Origin: an uncultured Aurantimonas sp.
Lineage (GTDB): Bacteria > Pseudomonadota > Alphaproteobacteria > Rhizobiales > Rhizobiaceae
Assembly (NCBI GenBank): GCA_947488615.1
Contig: CANKZU010000022.1
Location: 1 to 44,065, forward strand
Direction of reading: 5' to 3'
Length of the DNA stretch: 44,065 nucleotides
Position 1 is the first letter of the stretch, and every line of letters begins with the position of its first letter. This document shows, piece after piece, positions 11,187 through 19,205 of this stretch. Both the position numbers and the translations under genes were made by a program. The notes beneath the pieces were generated by a model. The model made no database searches and was not told the origin of the DNA. It saw nothing but the letters and a program-made list of their open reading frames with translations.

Positions 11187-11969
11187 ATGACGAGCCAGTT
11201 GTTAACCGGTCAGAGGCATGCGGTCATTCGCGAGCGTCTGTCCAAGGAGGGCCGGGTGATCGCCGCCTCCCTCGCGCACGAATTTCAGGTTTCGGAAGAC
11301 ACGGTTCGGCGTGATTTGCGTGAGTTGGCGGCGTCCGGCCTATGCGAACGCGTATATGGCGGGGCGTTACCGATCGCGCCGCGGACGGGAACGCTGGCCG
11401 AGCGGAGCACGCAGGCAACCCATGCCAAACGCCGATTGGCGCAGGCCGCCGCAAAGTTCGTTGAGACGAAGATGACTCTGTTTATCGATGCGGGTTCGAC
11501 CAACGTCGCCGTCGCCGCAAATCTTCCGGCCTGCGAAAATTTGACGGTGGTCACCAATTCGCCTGCTGTCGCCTTGGCGGTCCCGTCGCGACGGGGCACG
11601 GACGTTGTGTTGCTTGGCGGACGATATGATCCGGGGATCGGGGCCTGCGTCGGGGCAAAGACTCTCACCGATGCCGCGCGCTTCCGACCGGATTTGGTTG
11701 TTCTTGGTGCCTGCGGCCTCGACCCGGCGATCGGGGTCACGGCTTTCAGCCAGGAAGAAGCCGAGTTGAAGCGCCTCATCGCGCTGTCTGGCCAGGCAGT
11801 GATGGTGGTTTCGACCAGGGAAAAGCTGGGAACCGCCGCGCCCTTCGTCGTCGTGTCTTCGGCGGGCCTGACGCGGCTCGTCACGGACGCGGGTGCGGAC
11901 CAAGCATTGCTCGCCGGCTTCGAAAGCGCGGGCTCACACGTCGTCCGAGTGAACATTCCTCAATCGTAG
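11187..11969 (+). CDS. DeoR-family transcriptional regulator
   Basis: 260-residue sugar-sensing repressor. Residues about 6-60 form the winged helix of the family (RHAVIRERLSKEGRVIAASLAHEFQ, VSEDTVRRDLRELAASGL, then ERVYGGAL). The remainder is the DeoR C-terminal sensor domain, an isomerase-like fold that usually binds a phosphorylated sugar, with LFIDAGSTNVAVAANL, VLLGGRYDPG and the acidic pair EEAELKR. The ATG at 11187 begins just before the fold; an ATG at 11172 and a still longer reading from 11130 are alternatives, but neither has a clear Shine-Dalgarno. An MFS transporter follows after 43 bases on the same strand and is the likely target or operon partner. The effector is unknown. Confidence 0.9.
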   Translation: MTSQLLTGQRHAVIRERLSKEGRVIAASLAHEFQVSEDTVRRDLRELAASGLCERVYGGALPIAPRTGTLAERSTQATHAKRRLAQAAAKFVETKMTLFIDAGSTNVAVAANLPACENLTVVTNSPAVALAVPSRRGTDVVLLGGRYDPGIGACVGAKTLTDAARFRPDLVVLGACGLDPAIGVTAFSQEEAELKRLIALSGQAVMVVSTREKLGTAAPFVVVSSAGLTRLVTDAGADQALLAGFESAGSHVVRVNIPQS

Positions 11970-12012
11970 CGTCTCGCCTCAGTTTTCACATCAGCTCGTC
12001 AGAAAGCCGCCA

Positions 12013-13263
12013 ATGGCCTCCCCTCGTTTCGGCATCCTATCTCGCGCCTCCACATCGACCCGCACTGCCGCCGCCATCGCTTTTTTCGTCAATGGCTTCG
12101 TGCTCGGCAGCTGGGCGCCGCAAGTGCCGGTGCTGGCCGACCGCCTCGCCATCTCCCAGTCGACCCTCGGTCTCTTCGTTCTGGTGCTCGGGCTTGGCGC
12201 CATGACCGCGATGCCGCTGATCGGCGCGACGATCGCCAAGGGCGGCTCGCGGCGGCCCGTTCTCGCGACACAGGCGTTGCTGGCTTTTGCCCTGCCGCTG
12301 CTGGCGCTGGCACCGACCGTGCCCCTCGCCGCTCTGGCGATCTTCTTCTACGGCATGACGCTGGGCGGCATGGACGTGGCGATGAACGCCAACGCCGTCG
12401 CCGTCGAGCGTCGCGCCGGCAAGGCGATCATGTCGTCCTTTCATGGCTTCTGGTCGATCGGCGGATTTGTCGGAGCCGGCGCCGGCGGGGCCGTCATCGC
12501 GGCGATCGGGCCGGTCGGACACACGCTCATCGTCGGCGGCTTTACGCTTGCGATGCTGTGGCCCGTATGGCGGAACATGTTGGAAGACAGGCAAGCCGCC
12601 CCGATCGATGACGACCGGAAGACGGTTGGGCTGGCCGGCCTGATTGCGGCCGCGAGGCGGGATCGCACGGCTCTCGCCACGGCGCTCGCCATCGGCGTTT
12701 TTTCGTTGTTCGCGATGGTACCGGAGGGCGCGGCGATCGACTGGAGCGCGATCTATCTGCGCCAGGATCTGAACGTCGATATCGCCGCATCGGGCTTCGG
12801 CTTCGCGGCGTTTTCGGCCACCATGGCCCTGTTCCGCTTCGTCGGCGACAGGATCCGGAACCGGATCGGCGCGGTCGGCACCGTGCGGCTGTCTCTCCTC
12901 GTCGCGGTGGCGGGTCTGACACTGATCGGGCTGGCGGTGAATTTGCCCGTGGTTCTCGCCGGTTTCGCCCTGCTGGGCGTTGGCCTGTCCAACATCGTAC
13001 CGATCGCCTTTTCGGCCGCCGGCAATGTCGATGGGCTGAAGCCGGGCATCGGCATCGCGATCGCCACGACGTTTGGCTATTCCGGTATCTTGATCGCGCC
13101 CGCCGCGATCGGCGTCTTGGCGGAGCGCTTCGGTTTTCCGGCCGTGTTCCTGGGGATGTCCACGCTGCTGGTGGTCATTCTCGCCATGTCGGCTCTGATG
13201 GCCGGTGCCGACCGTCGAAAACACGATCAATGTCAGGAGACCGGCGCAAAGCCGGTCCCCTGA
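12013..13263 (+). CDS. MFS transporter (YbjJ-like)
   Basis: 416-residue major facilitator with twelve predicted helices in two halves. The first helix carries TAAAIAFFVNGFVLGSWAPQVPVLADRL, the start typical of the YbjJ-type group related to sugar permeases, followed by the loop 2-3 region IGATIAKGGSRRPVL (about 75-90). The second half starts around residue 215 (TALATALAIGVFSLFAMVPEGAAIDWSAIYL). Together with the DeoR regulator 43 bases upstream this suggests uptake or export of a sugar-like compound, but the substrate cannot be inferred. The last codons and the stop lie inside a hairpin (13233-13263). Confidence 0.88.
   Translation: MASPRFGILSRASTSTRTAAAIAFFVNGFVLGSWAPQVPVLADRLAISQSTLGLFVLVLGLGAMTAMPLIGATIAKGGSRRPVLATQALLAFALPLLALAPTVPLAALAIFFYGMTLGGMDVAMNANAVAVERRAGKAIMSSFHGFWSIGGFVGAGAGGAVIAAIGPVGHTLIVGGFTLAMLWPVWRNMLEDRQAAPIDDDRKTVGLAGLIAAARRDRTALATALAIGVFSLFAMVPEGAAIDWSAIYLRQDLNVDIAASGFGFAAFSATMALFRFVGDRIRNRIGAVGTVRLSLLVAVAGLTLIGLAVNLPVVLAGFALLGVGLSNIVPIAFSAAGNVDGLKPGIGIAIATTFGYSGILIAPAAIGVLAERFGFPAVFLGMSTLLVVILAMSALMAGADRRKHDQCQETGAKPVP
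13233..13263 (+). terminator. Hairpin spanning the 3' end and stop codon of the MFS gene
   Basis: TCAGGAGACCGGC, loop GCAAA, GCCGGTCCCCTGA: a 13-bp stem with one A-C mismatch that ends exactly at the TGA stop. No T-run follows, so it may act as a convergent-gene terminator or protect the 3' end rather than be a classical intrinsic terminator. Confidence 0.5.
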
Positions 13264-13290
13264 TATTCGTGACCAGTCAGGCTATGGCCG

Positions 13291-13449
13291 TCAGATCCGC
13301 CCAAGCAGAAGCAGGATCAGGATCACAACGACGATCAGGCCGAGAATACCCGATGGGCCATAGCCCCAGCCGCGCGAATAGCCCCACGACGGCAAAGCGC
13401 CGATGAGGAGAAGAATGAGGATGACGAGGAGGATAGTACCGATGCTCAT
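13291..13449 (-). CDS. DUF3309 small membrane peptide
   Basis: 52-residue peptide consisting of two hydrophobic helices (SIGTILLVILILLLIGALP and GILGLIVVVILILLLLGRI) joined by the conserved loop SWGYSRGWGYGPS. This is the DUF3309 pattern, common in Rhizobiales. I choose the ATG at 13449 because the family begins MSIGTILL; the longer reading from 13476 would add nine residues not expected in the family. Function is unknown. An EcfG-like promoter candidate 42 bases upstream suggests induction by general stress. The gene converges on the MFS transporter. Confidence 0.85.
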   Translation of the reverse strand: MSIGTILLVILILLLIGALPSWGYSRGWGYGPSGILGLIVVVILILLLLGRI

Positions 13450-13490
13450 GGCGAAGTCCGATCGTTTTTTTGACAACAGTCTCCATCACA

Positions 13491-13515
13491 AACCGTTGAA
13501 CGCCGTTTGGGTTCC
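13491..13515 (-). promoter_or_regulatory. EcfG-like promoter candidate for the DUF3309 gene
   Basis: Read on the minus strand: GGAAC (13515-13511), 16 bases, GGTT (13494-13491), one mismatch from GGAAC-N16-CGTT. Transcription would start near 13484 and leave a leader of about 35 bases. Confidence 0.5.
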
Positions 13516-13698
13516 CGCCTAAGGAAGCAAATGATGCTGTTGGTTAAGCCGAGGCAAATCCGTCGATCGTGACGACCATTGCGTCCGACCTGAAAGCTGC
13601 GGGACCTTTGCGTTCCGTGCCTGGGAGCCGACGCATTTGACAAGCCGGCGCCAAGACGCCACCTCGCAGACCGAAGCTATTTTTTCTCAGGGTTCGCC

Positions 13699-14964
13699 AT
13701 GACCGTTCAGCCTTCGATCGACACCATCGACGCCGATCCTTCACCGCGCCGTCGTGCCGTCGGGGTGGATGTCGGCGGTGTGGTGGTCGGCGGCGACGCG
13801 CCGGTCGTGGTGCAATCGATGACCAACACCGACACCGCCGACATCGACGCGACGGTGGCGCAGGTCGCCGCCCTTGCCGAGGCTGGCTCCGAGATCGTGC
13901 GGATCACCGTCGATCGCGACGAATCCGCCGCCGCGGTGCCGAAGCTGCGTGAACGGCTCGACCGGTTGGGCGTTTCCGTGCCGCTGGTCGGCGACTTCCA
14001 CTATATCGGACACAAGCTTTTGGCCGACCACCCGGCCTGTGCGGAGGCACTCGCCAAATACCGCATCAATCCCGGCAATGTCGGCTTCAAGGACAAGAAG
14101 GACCGGCAGTTCGTCGCCATCGTCGAAACGGCGATCCGCTACGGCAAGCCGGTGCGGATCGGTGTCAATTGGGGCTCGCTCGACCAGGCGCTCTTGACCC
14201 GGCTGATGGACGCCAACAACGCGCTGCCGCAACCACGTTCGGCTCGTGCGGTGACCCGCGAGGCGATCATCCAGTCGGCGCTGCTGTCCGCCGCACTGGC
14301 CGAGGAAACCGGGCTTGCGCGCGATCGCATAATCCTCTCGGCCAAGGTCAGCCAGGTGCAGGATCTGATCGCCGTCTACCGGGACCTCTCACGCCGCACC
14401 GACCATGCACTCCATCTCGGCCTGACCGAGGCCGGCATGGGCTCGAAGGGGATCGTCGCCTCCTCGGCAGCGATGGGCATCCTGCTCCAGGAGGGGATCG
14501 GCGACACCATCCGGGTTTCGCTGACGCCGGAGCCCGGCGGCGACCGCACCCGCGAAGTGCAGGTCGCCCAGGAACTCCTGCAGACGATGGGGTTTCGCCA
14601 GTTCGTGCCGATCGTCGCCGCCTGTCCCGGCTGCGGCCGCACTACCTCGACCGTCTTTCAGGAACTCGCCGAAAAAATTCAGACGGACCTACGTACCAAC
14701 ATGCCGGTCTGGCGGGAGAAATATCCCGGCGTCGAGGCGCTGAACGTCGCGGTGATGGGCTGCATCGTCAATGGGCCGGGCGAATCCAAGCACGCCGATA
14801 TCGGCATTTCGCTGCCGGGCACCGGCGAGACGCCGGCCGCGCCGGTCTTCGTCGACGGCAAGAAGACGGTCACGTTGCGCGGAGCCGATATCGCGGCTCA
14901 ATTTCAAACGATGGTGGCGGACTACATCGAGCGCCGCTTCGGCGCCAAGGTGGCGGCGGAATAA
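13699..14964 (+). CDS. ispG: 4-hydroxy-3-methylbut-2-en-1-yl diphosphate synthase IspG
   Basis: Iron-sulfur enzyme of the non-mevalonate isoprenoid pathway; reduces methylerythritol cyclodiphosphate to HMBPP. The 421-residue chain has the TIM-barrel part (VVVQSMTNTDTADIDATVAQV at about 36-56, NPGNVG at 125-130) and the C-terminal cluster domain. The three cluster ligands are C309 and C312 (ACPGCGRTT) and C355 (GCIVNGPGE), with E362 the equivalent of the fourth, glutamate ligand in characterised IspG. The ATG at 13699 is preceded by a weak AGGG. A TTGACA element lies at 13637-13642 but without a clear -10. An ispA-type prenyl synthase of the same pathway is encoded 2 kb downstream on the other strand. 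Confidence 0.96.
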   Translation: MTVQPSIDTIDADPSPRRRAVGVDVGGVVVGGDAPVVVQSMTNTDTADIDATVAQVAALAEAGSEIVRITVDRDESAAAVPKLRERLDRLGVSVPLVGDFHYIGHKLLADHPACAEALAKYRINPGNVGFKDKKDRQFVAIVETAIRYGKPVRIGVNWGSLDQALLTRLMDANNALPQPRSARAVTREAIIQSALLSAALAEETGLARDRIILSAKVSQVQDLIAVYRDLSRRTDHALHLGLTEAGMGSKGIVASSAAMGILLQEGIGDTIRVSLTPEPGGDRTREVQVAQELLQTMGFRQFVPIVAACPGCGRTTSTVFQELAEKIQTDLRTNMPVWREKYPGVEALNVAVMGCIVNGPGESKHADIGISLPGTGETPAAPVFVDGKKTVTLRGADIAAQFQTMVADYIERRFGAKVAAE

Positions 14965-15096
14965 ACCCCGCCGGAGGACGCCGGAAGTCTCCCGCATTCT
15001 TCGCCGGCCTTTTCCCTGGGACGCGGCTTCGGCATAGTGGCGGGGAGCCGAGGCTGGTTTGGCCGCGCGCCCATCGACCCGCTGCGGATCAATCCG

Positions 15097-16092
15097 ATGC
15101 AAGACGACCTTTCCCCATTTCGGCTTGCCTGCCTCTGCCTCGCCGCAGGGGCCTTTGCTCTTGCCGCCATCACGCCGACTCGGGCCGCTCCAGTCGGTGA
15201 GGATGCCGGCTCATCGCTGACCCTGCCTGCCCTCGCCTATCCGACCACCGCGCCGGGGATCGTCGCCGACCCGAGCCAGACGTCCGACGAAAGCCTTGCG
15301 AAGGCCGCAGCACTCCTGGCCGCGAAGCCGGGCTCAGCGAAAATCTGCGCGTTGATCGCCGCCAATGCCGACGCCGTCGGCATGTCCAGGGACTTTTTCG
15401 CCCGGCTGATCTGGAAGGAAAGCCGCTTTGACAGCGGCGCGATCTCTCCCGTCGGCGCGGAAGGAATCGCCCAGTTCATGCCCGATACGGCCGACGAACG
15501 CGGCCTTGCCGACCCTTACGATGTCGCCTCAGCCATCCGGCACTCGGCGCTCTATCTTGGCGACCTGAAGGCCGAACTCGGCAATTGGGGCTTGGCGGCG
15601 GCCGCCTACAATGGCGGCATCAACCGGGTGAAGGGCTGGATCGCGAATGGCGGGTCGCTTCCCTATGAAACCGAGGAATACGTCAACGCCATCACCTTCC
15701 GCCCGGCCGACTGGTTCAAGGAAGACGGCAACGAACTGGAGGAGCGGCGGCTCGACTCCAAGCTCGACTTCCTGGAAAGCTGCGCCAAGCTGCCGGTGAT
15801 GAAGACGCGGGCGATCTTCGCCACCGCCGTCGAAAGCGCCCCGATGCGCCCCTGGGGCGTGCAGGTCGCCGGCCATGTGAAGCAGTCCGTCGCGATGAAA
15901 ATATTTCGCCGCGTCCAATCGGCCCATCCGGCGATACTCGGCGGCAAGGCGCCGCTCGTCCTGCGTGATCGCGCCGGTGGGCGGGCTCGGATCTACGCGG
16001 TGCGGATCGGCGCCGGGACTCGCGGCGAGGCCGACCAGCTTTGCCAGCGCCTGCGCGGCGCCGGCGGTTCCTGCGTGGTGATCAAGAACTGA
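15097..16092 (+). CDS. Periplasmic lytic transglycosylase with SPOR-like C-terminus
   Basis: 331-residue secreted murein hydrolase. Residues 1-31 look like a signal peptide (hydrophobic ACLCLAAGAFALAAITP, cleavage near TRAAP). The SLT fold covers about 85-215: catalytic glutamate E108 in WKESRFDSGAISP, then GAEGIAQFMPDTA and AAAYNGGINRVKGW. The last 75 residues (LRDRAGGRARIYAVRIGAGTRGEADQLCQRLRGAGG) resemble a SPOR domain, which binds denuded septal glycan. The ATG at 15097 is chosen because the signal peptide starts there; a GTG at 15037 would add 20 residues ahead of it. The cysteines near 241 and 326 could be structural. Confidence 0.88.
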   Translation: MQDDLSPFRLACLCLAAGAFALAAITPTRAAPVGEDAGSSLTLPALAYPTTAPGIVADPSQTSDESLAKAAALLAAKPGSAKICALIAANADAVGMSRDFFARLIWKESRFDSGAISPVGAEGIAQFMPDTADERGLADPYDVASAIRHSALYLGDLKAELGNWGLAAAAYNGGINRVKGWIANGGSLPYETEEYVNAITFRPADWFKEDGNELEERRLDSKLDFLESCAKLPVMKTRAIFATAVESAPMRPWGVQVAGHVKQSVAMKIFRRVQSAHPAILGGKAPLVLRDRAGGRARIYAVRIGAGTRGEADQLCQRLRGAGGSCVVIKN

Positions 16093-16153
16093 AGCTTTCA
16101 CCTTGCGGACATTGCCGGATGGGCTACGCTGCTTTTGCGAACTGGAGATGCCG

Positions 16154-16351
16154 ATGCGTACGACGATCGCCCTCGATGATGACTTGGTTGCAAAGGCACA
16201 GGACTTTACGGGGCTTAAAGAAAAAAGTGCGCTCGTACGCGAAGCGCTGAAGGCCCTGATAGAGCGAGAGAGTGCGAGACAGCTGGCGCGCTTAGGCGGC
16301 AGCGAGCCGGACCTGGCCATCGCCAAACGAAGGCGCACGCCACCGAAATGA
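16154..16351 (+). CDS. vapB: VapB-type antitoxin
   Basis: 65-residue antitoxin. The N-terminus MRTTIALDDDLVAKAQDFTG is a ribbon-helix-helix-like DNA-binding segment of the DUF2191/VapB group, followed by the helix KSALVREALKALIERESARQLARLGG and a positively charged tail that should wrap around the toxin. The ATG at 16154 is chosen for its GGAG Shine-Dalgarno six bases upstream; the ATG at 16148 is the alternative. The stop overlaps the vapC start by four bases (ATGA), the usual coupling in such pairs. The DNA appears less GC-biased at wobble positions than its neighbours, which fits mobility. Confidence 0.85.
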   Translation: MRTTIALDDDLVAKAQDFTGLKEKSALVREALKALIERESARQLARLGGSEPDLAIAKRRRTPPK

Positions 16352-16719
16352 TCCTTGTCGATACCTCGGTCTGGATCGATCATCTCCGACGCGCAGATGC
16401 GAAATTGTCGGAGTGCCTTCTCCAGGGACAGGTCTTGACGCATCCTTTCGTCATTGGGGAACTGGCCCTTGGAAACCTGCGTCAGCGCCAGACCATTCTC
16501 CAAGCATTGGATGACCTTCCGCGAGCCATTATCGCCTCTGATGCGGAGGTGCTGCGCTTCGTCGAAGCAGAAAAGCTGTTCGGTGCCGGTATAGGATATG
16601 TGGACGCACACCTGCTCACCTCGGCCCGGAATACGCCAGGAGTCACCTTATGGACCGGGGACAGACGCCTCCGCGCGGCGGCCGAACGCTTGTCGCTCGC
16701 CGGCGATGGGGGTGCATAG
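16348..16719 (+). CDS. vapC: VapC-type PIN-domain ribonuclease toxin
   Basis: 123-residue toxin with a complete PIN active site: D5 (ILVDTSVWIDHL), E38 (VIGELALGNL), D86 (GIGYVDAHLL) and D105 (TGDRRL). VapC enzymes cleave specific RNAs, often initiator tRNA or rRNA loops; the target of this one is not predictable. It is translationally coupled to the antitoxin. All catalytic acids are present, so the toxin should be active. The pair is inserted between a lytic transglycosylase gene and a convergent prenyl synthase gene, with no recognisable attachment sites or transposase nearby. Confidence 0.9.
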   Translation: MILVDTSVWIDHLRRADAKLSECLLQGQVLTHPFVIGELALGNLRQRQTILQALDDLPRAIIASDAEVLRFVEAEKLFGAGIGYVDAHLLTSARNTPGVTLWTGDRRLRAAAERLSLAGDGGA

Positions 16720-16797
16720 ACGGCGCCCTTGTCGGATAGGCCCGGCCCGAATGATCGACATTGCGTCAACTGCTCCGATACCGCTCGGTCCCGTCGC

Positions 16798-17700
16798 TCA
16801 ACTGCGCCGCTCCGCCACGAACCGCGCCGCCTCGATCAGCGTCGCCGCTCTATCGCCATAGGGCGCCAGTTCCGCTTCGGCCTGCGCCACGAGTTCGGCG
16901 AGGCGGCTTTGCGTCCAGGCGATGCCGTTGAGCGCGGGCAGCGTCTTCTTGCCACGGCTCCGGTCCTTGCCCGCCGCCTTGCCGAGCGTCGCCGCGTCCG
17001 CCGTCTCGTCGAGAAGATCGTCGGCGAGTTGGAAGGCGAGCCCGACGATCTCGCCGAAGCGCCGCAACCGGGCGCGGTCCGGCGCCGCCGCGTCGGCGAT
17101 CACCGGCCCGGCCTCGCAGGCGCAGGCGATCAGCGCGCCGGTCTTCATCGCCTGCATCGTCGCGATCTCATCCTCGGATAAGGCGCGTCCCTCGGCCTCC
17201 AGATCGAGCGCCTGCCCGCCAGCCATGCCCGCCGCCCCTGCATCGCGCGAGAGCAGCGCGATCAGCCCGAGACGCGCAGACGGGGAAAGACTGTCCTCAT
17301 CGGCGATCAGCCCGAAGGCGAGCGTCAGCAGGCTGTCACCGGCGAGAATCGCTGTCGCCTCGTCGAACGCCTTGTGAACGGTCGGCTTGCCGCGCCGCAT
17401 CGCGTCGTCGTCCATGGCCGGCAGATCGTCATGGACCAGCGAATAGCAGTGGACGCATTCGAGCGCGGTCGCCGCGCCGAGCGCCTCGTCCGGATCGGCG
17501 CCGAACAGGCGGGCGCTTTCCATAAGCAGAAACGGCCGCAGCCGCTTGCCGCCGTCGAGCGCACCGTGGCGCATAGCCCTCAGAAGCCGATCAGGGGCAA
17601 CCGCCAGCAGCGGGTCCGAGCCGTCGAGGCGGCGCGTCAAAGAGGCTTCGACCGCCTTTGCCGAGGCGGCCAGCCGCGTTTCGAAGTCACTCGCGCTCAT
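16798..17700 (-). CDS. ispA: Polyprenyl synthetase (farnesyl/geranylgeranyl diphosphate synthase type)
   Basis: 300-residue trans-isoprenyl diphosphate synthase that condenses IPP with allylic diphosphates. The first aspartate-rich motif is HDDLPAMDDD (residues 90-99) with the RRGKPTVHKAF segment behind it; the insertion between its aspartates is typical of bacterial type II enzymes. The second motif is QLADDLLDE (about 224-232). GGKRLRPFLL (50-59) binds IPP. Chain length, farnesyl or geranylgeranyl, cannot be assigned from the sequence. The ATG at 17700 (MSASDFETRL) fits the family start; a longer reading to 17760 adds non-conserved residues. xseB and dxs, frequent neighbours of ispA, are not in the window. 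Confidence 0.92.
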   Translation of the reverse strand: MSASDFETRLAASAKAVEASLTRRLDGSDPLLAVAPDRLLRAMRHGALDGGKRLRPFLLMESARLFGADPDEALGAATALECVHCYSLVHDDLPAMDDDAMRRGKPTVHKAFDEATAILAGDSLLTLAFGLIADEDSLSPSARLGLIALLSRDAGAAGMAGGQALDLEAEGRALSEDEIATMQAMKTGALIACACEAGPVIADAAAPDRARLRRFGEIVGLAFQLADDLLDETADAATLGKAAGKDRSRGKKTLPALNGIAWTQSRLAELVAQAEAELAPYGDRAATLIEAARFVAERRS

Positions 17701-17872
17701 TCGCGTATCCCTGCTCCCCAACGTCGCGTTCGGCTTTGCCCATGTCGCGCCACCGGTCAAGCAAAGCAGCGTTGCGGCACCGCGGCGAGCCGGCTAGAAC
17801 GCTCCCCATGAGCCTTCGCCGTCGCCTTCGCATCTTGGATAGTCCGGGCGCCCGTCGCGGCGGTCGGCTCTG

Positions 17873-18559
17873 ATGCGCCGCATTTTTGCCGGCGCTTTTC
17901 TGATCGTTCTGCTGCTCGGAGCGATTCCGCTCGTCCTGACACCGGTCTATGCCATCCGCGCCGTGCACCCGGTCTCGACGCTCATGCTGGCCGATCATTT
18001 CACTTTCCGACCGATGCTCCGCGAATGGGTCCCAATCGACGACGTCGCACCGGTGATGGTCTATTCGGTAATGATGTCGGAAGACGGCCAGTTCTGCCGG
18101 CATGACGGCATCGACTGGGGTGAAATGCGCGCCGTCGTCGAGGAGGCGTTGGCGGGCGAGGAGACGCGCGGGGCCTCGACCATCCCGATGCAGACTGTGA
18201 AGAACCTGTTTCTGTGGAACGGGCGGTCCTATCTGCGCAAGGGACTGGAAGCGCCGCTGGCGCTTTACGCCGATGCCATTCTGTCGAAGCGCCGCATCAT
18301 GGAAATTTACCTGAACATCGTCGAGTGGGATACCGGCGTTTATGGGATCGGCGCGGCGAGCCAGCACTATTTCGGCCGCACCGCCGCCGAACTCAACGCC
18401 CGCCAGGCCGCGCTTCTCGCCGTCACGTTACCAGCTCCGGCAGCACGCAGCCCGGCCAACCCGAGCAAGAGCCTCGATCGCCTGGCCCGCCGCGTCGAAC
18501 GCCTCGCGAGCAAGTCCGGCGATTATATCAGCTGTCTGAAACCGGCGAAGGTGAGCTGA
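17873..18559 (+). CDS. mtgA: Monofunctional peptidoglycan glycosyltransferase MtgA
   Basis: 228-residue membrane-anchored glycosyltransferase (GT51) that polymerises lipid II into glycan strands. One N-terminal helix (IFAGAFLIVLLLGAIPLVL) anchors the protein; the catalytic domain starts near residue 50. The catalytic glutamate is in MMSEDGQFCRHDGIDW (about residue 70), followed by GASTIPMQTVKNLFLW, SKRRIMEIYLNIVEWDTGVYGIGAAS and the end of the GT51 fold (AALLAVTLPAPAARSPANPS). The ATG at 17873 overlaps the stop of a 21-codon arginine-rich open frame (17808-17873) as TGATG; I treat that frame as unproven. It is divergent from the prenyl synthase gene and precedes rpmF. Confidence 0.94.
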   Translation: MRRIFAGAFLIVLLLGAIPLVLTPVYAIRAVHPVSTLMLADHFTFRPMLREWVPIDDVAPVMVYSVMMSEDGQFCRHDGIDWGEMRAVVEEALAGEETRGASTIPMQTVKNLFLWNGRSYLRKGLEAPLALYADAILSKRRIMEIYLNIVEWDTGVYGIGAASQHYFGRTAAELNARQAALLAVTLPAPAARSPANPSKSLDRLARRVERLASKSGDYISCLKPAKVS

Positions 18560-18690
18560 CGGATTTCGCCTCGCCCCCTTTCCAAAGACGCTGGGCTTTG
18601 CTATGGGCACCCTCGAATTCCCGTCATGGTGAAGCCTTGCCGCGATCGCAGCGTGATCGCAGTGGCTTTGGACGTGAAAGCGCGGCGCCA

Positions 18691-18714
18691 GGAACCGGGA
18701 CGTTTTCTCGCGTT
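18691..18714 (+). promoter_or_regulatory. GGAAC-N15-CGTT sequence ahead of rpmF
   Basis: Perfect GGAAC (18691-18695) and CGTT (18711-18714) elements of the general-stress promoter, but with 15 bases between them instead of the usual 16-17, so activity is doubtful. The mtgA-rpmF gap (18560-18789) shows nothing else I can name. Confidence 0.25.
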
Positions 18715-18789
18715 GGCGCGCAACAGATCAGACTGACGTCGCCGATGCGCCTCGCGGGCCATCGCCCGACAGCCCGAACGGAGCAGAAC

Positions 18790-18975
18790 ATGGCCGTACC
18801 CAAACGCAAAACATCCCCGTCTAAGCGCGGCATGCGCCGCTCGATGGATGCGCTGAAGGCGCCGACCTACATCGAGGACAAGGATTCGGGCGAGCTGCGC
18901 CGGCCGCACCACGTCGACCTGAAGACCGGCATGTATCGCGGTCGTCAGATCCTGACGATCAAGGAAAAAGCCTGA
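18790..18975 (+). CDS. rpmF: 50S ribosomal protein L32
   Basis: 61-residue ribosomal protein of the large subunit. It begins MAVPKRKTSPSKRGMRRSMDALKAP, the hallmark of L32, and continues with the alphaproteobacterial form HHVDLKTGMYRGRQIL. The zinc-binding cysteine pairs found in some L32 proteins are absent, as is usual in this class. GGAG lies just upstream of the ATG. The order mtgA-rpmF followed by PHB genes is, as I recall, common in Rhizobiales. Confidence 0.97.
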   Translation: MAVPKRKTSPSKRGMRRSMDALKAPTYIEDKDSGELRRPHHVDLKTGMYRGRQILTIKEKA

Positions 18976-19112
18976 CACCGAAGCTGGCGCCATGCGTCAT
19001 CGGGCGCACGCGGCAGATCGGCGTCTGGGCATGATGGCGTGAAGCCGGCCGCGATCCGTTACGGATGTCGGCTCCCGCGACGCAATAGTGCAGCCAGATC
19101 CTGAATTAGAAT

Positions 19113-19147
19113 CGAAAAAGGCCGGTTTCAGCAACCGGCCTTTTTCG
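19113..19147. terminator. Bidirectional intrinsic terminator between rpmF and phaR
   Basis: CGAAAAAGGCCGGTT, loop TCAGC, AACCGGCCTTTTTCG. A 15-bp stem with A and T runs suits the end of both convergent transcripts. Confidence 0.9.
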
Positions 19148-19205
19148 CGGCTGGGGGTCAAGCAAGCGGGCGTGAAGCGTTTCCGGCCTCGAAACGCCAA
19201 GCCTC

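Noticed and set aside
17808..17873. 21-codon arginine-rich open frame ending in TGATG at the mtgA start
   Set aside because: The overlap invites the idea of a leader peptide or a frameshifted longer MtgA, but the MtgA anchor helix is complete from 17873 and nothing else supports the short frame.
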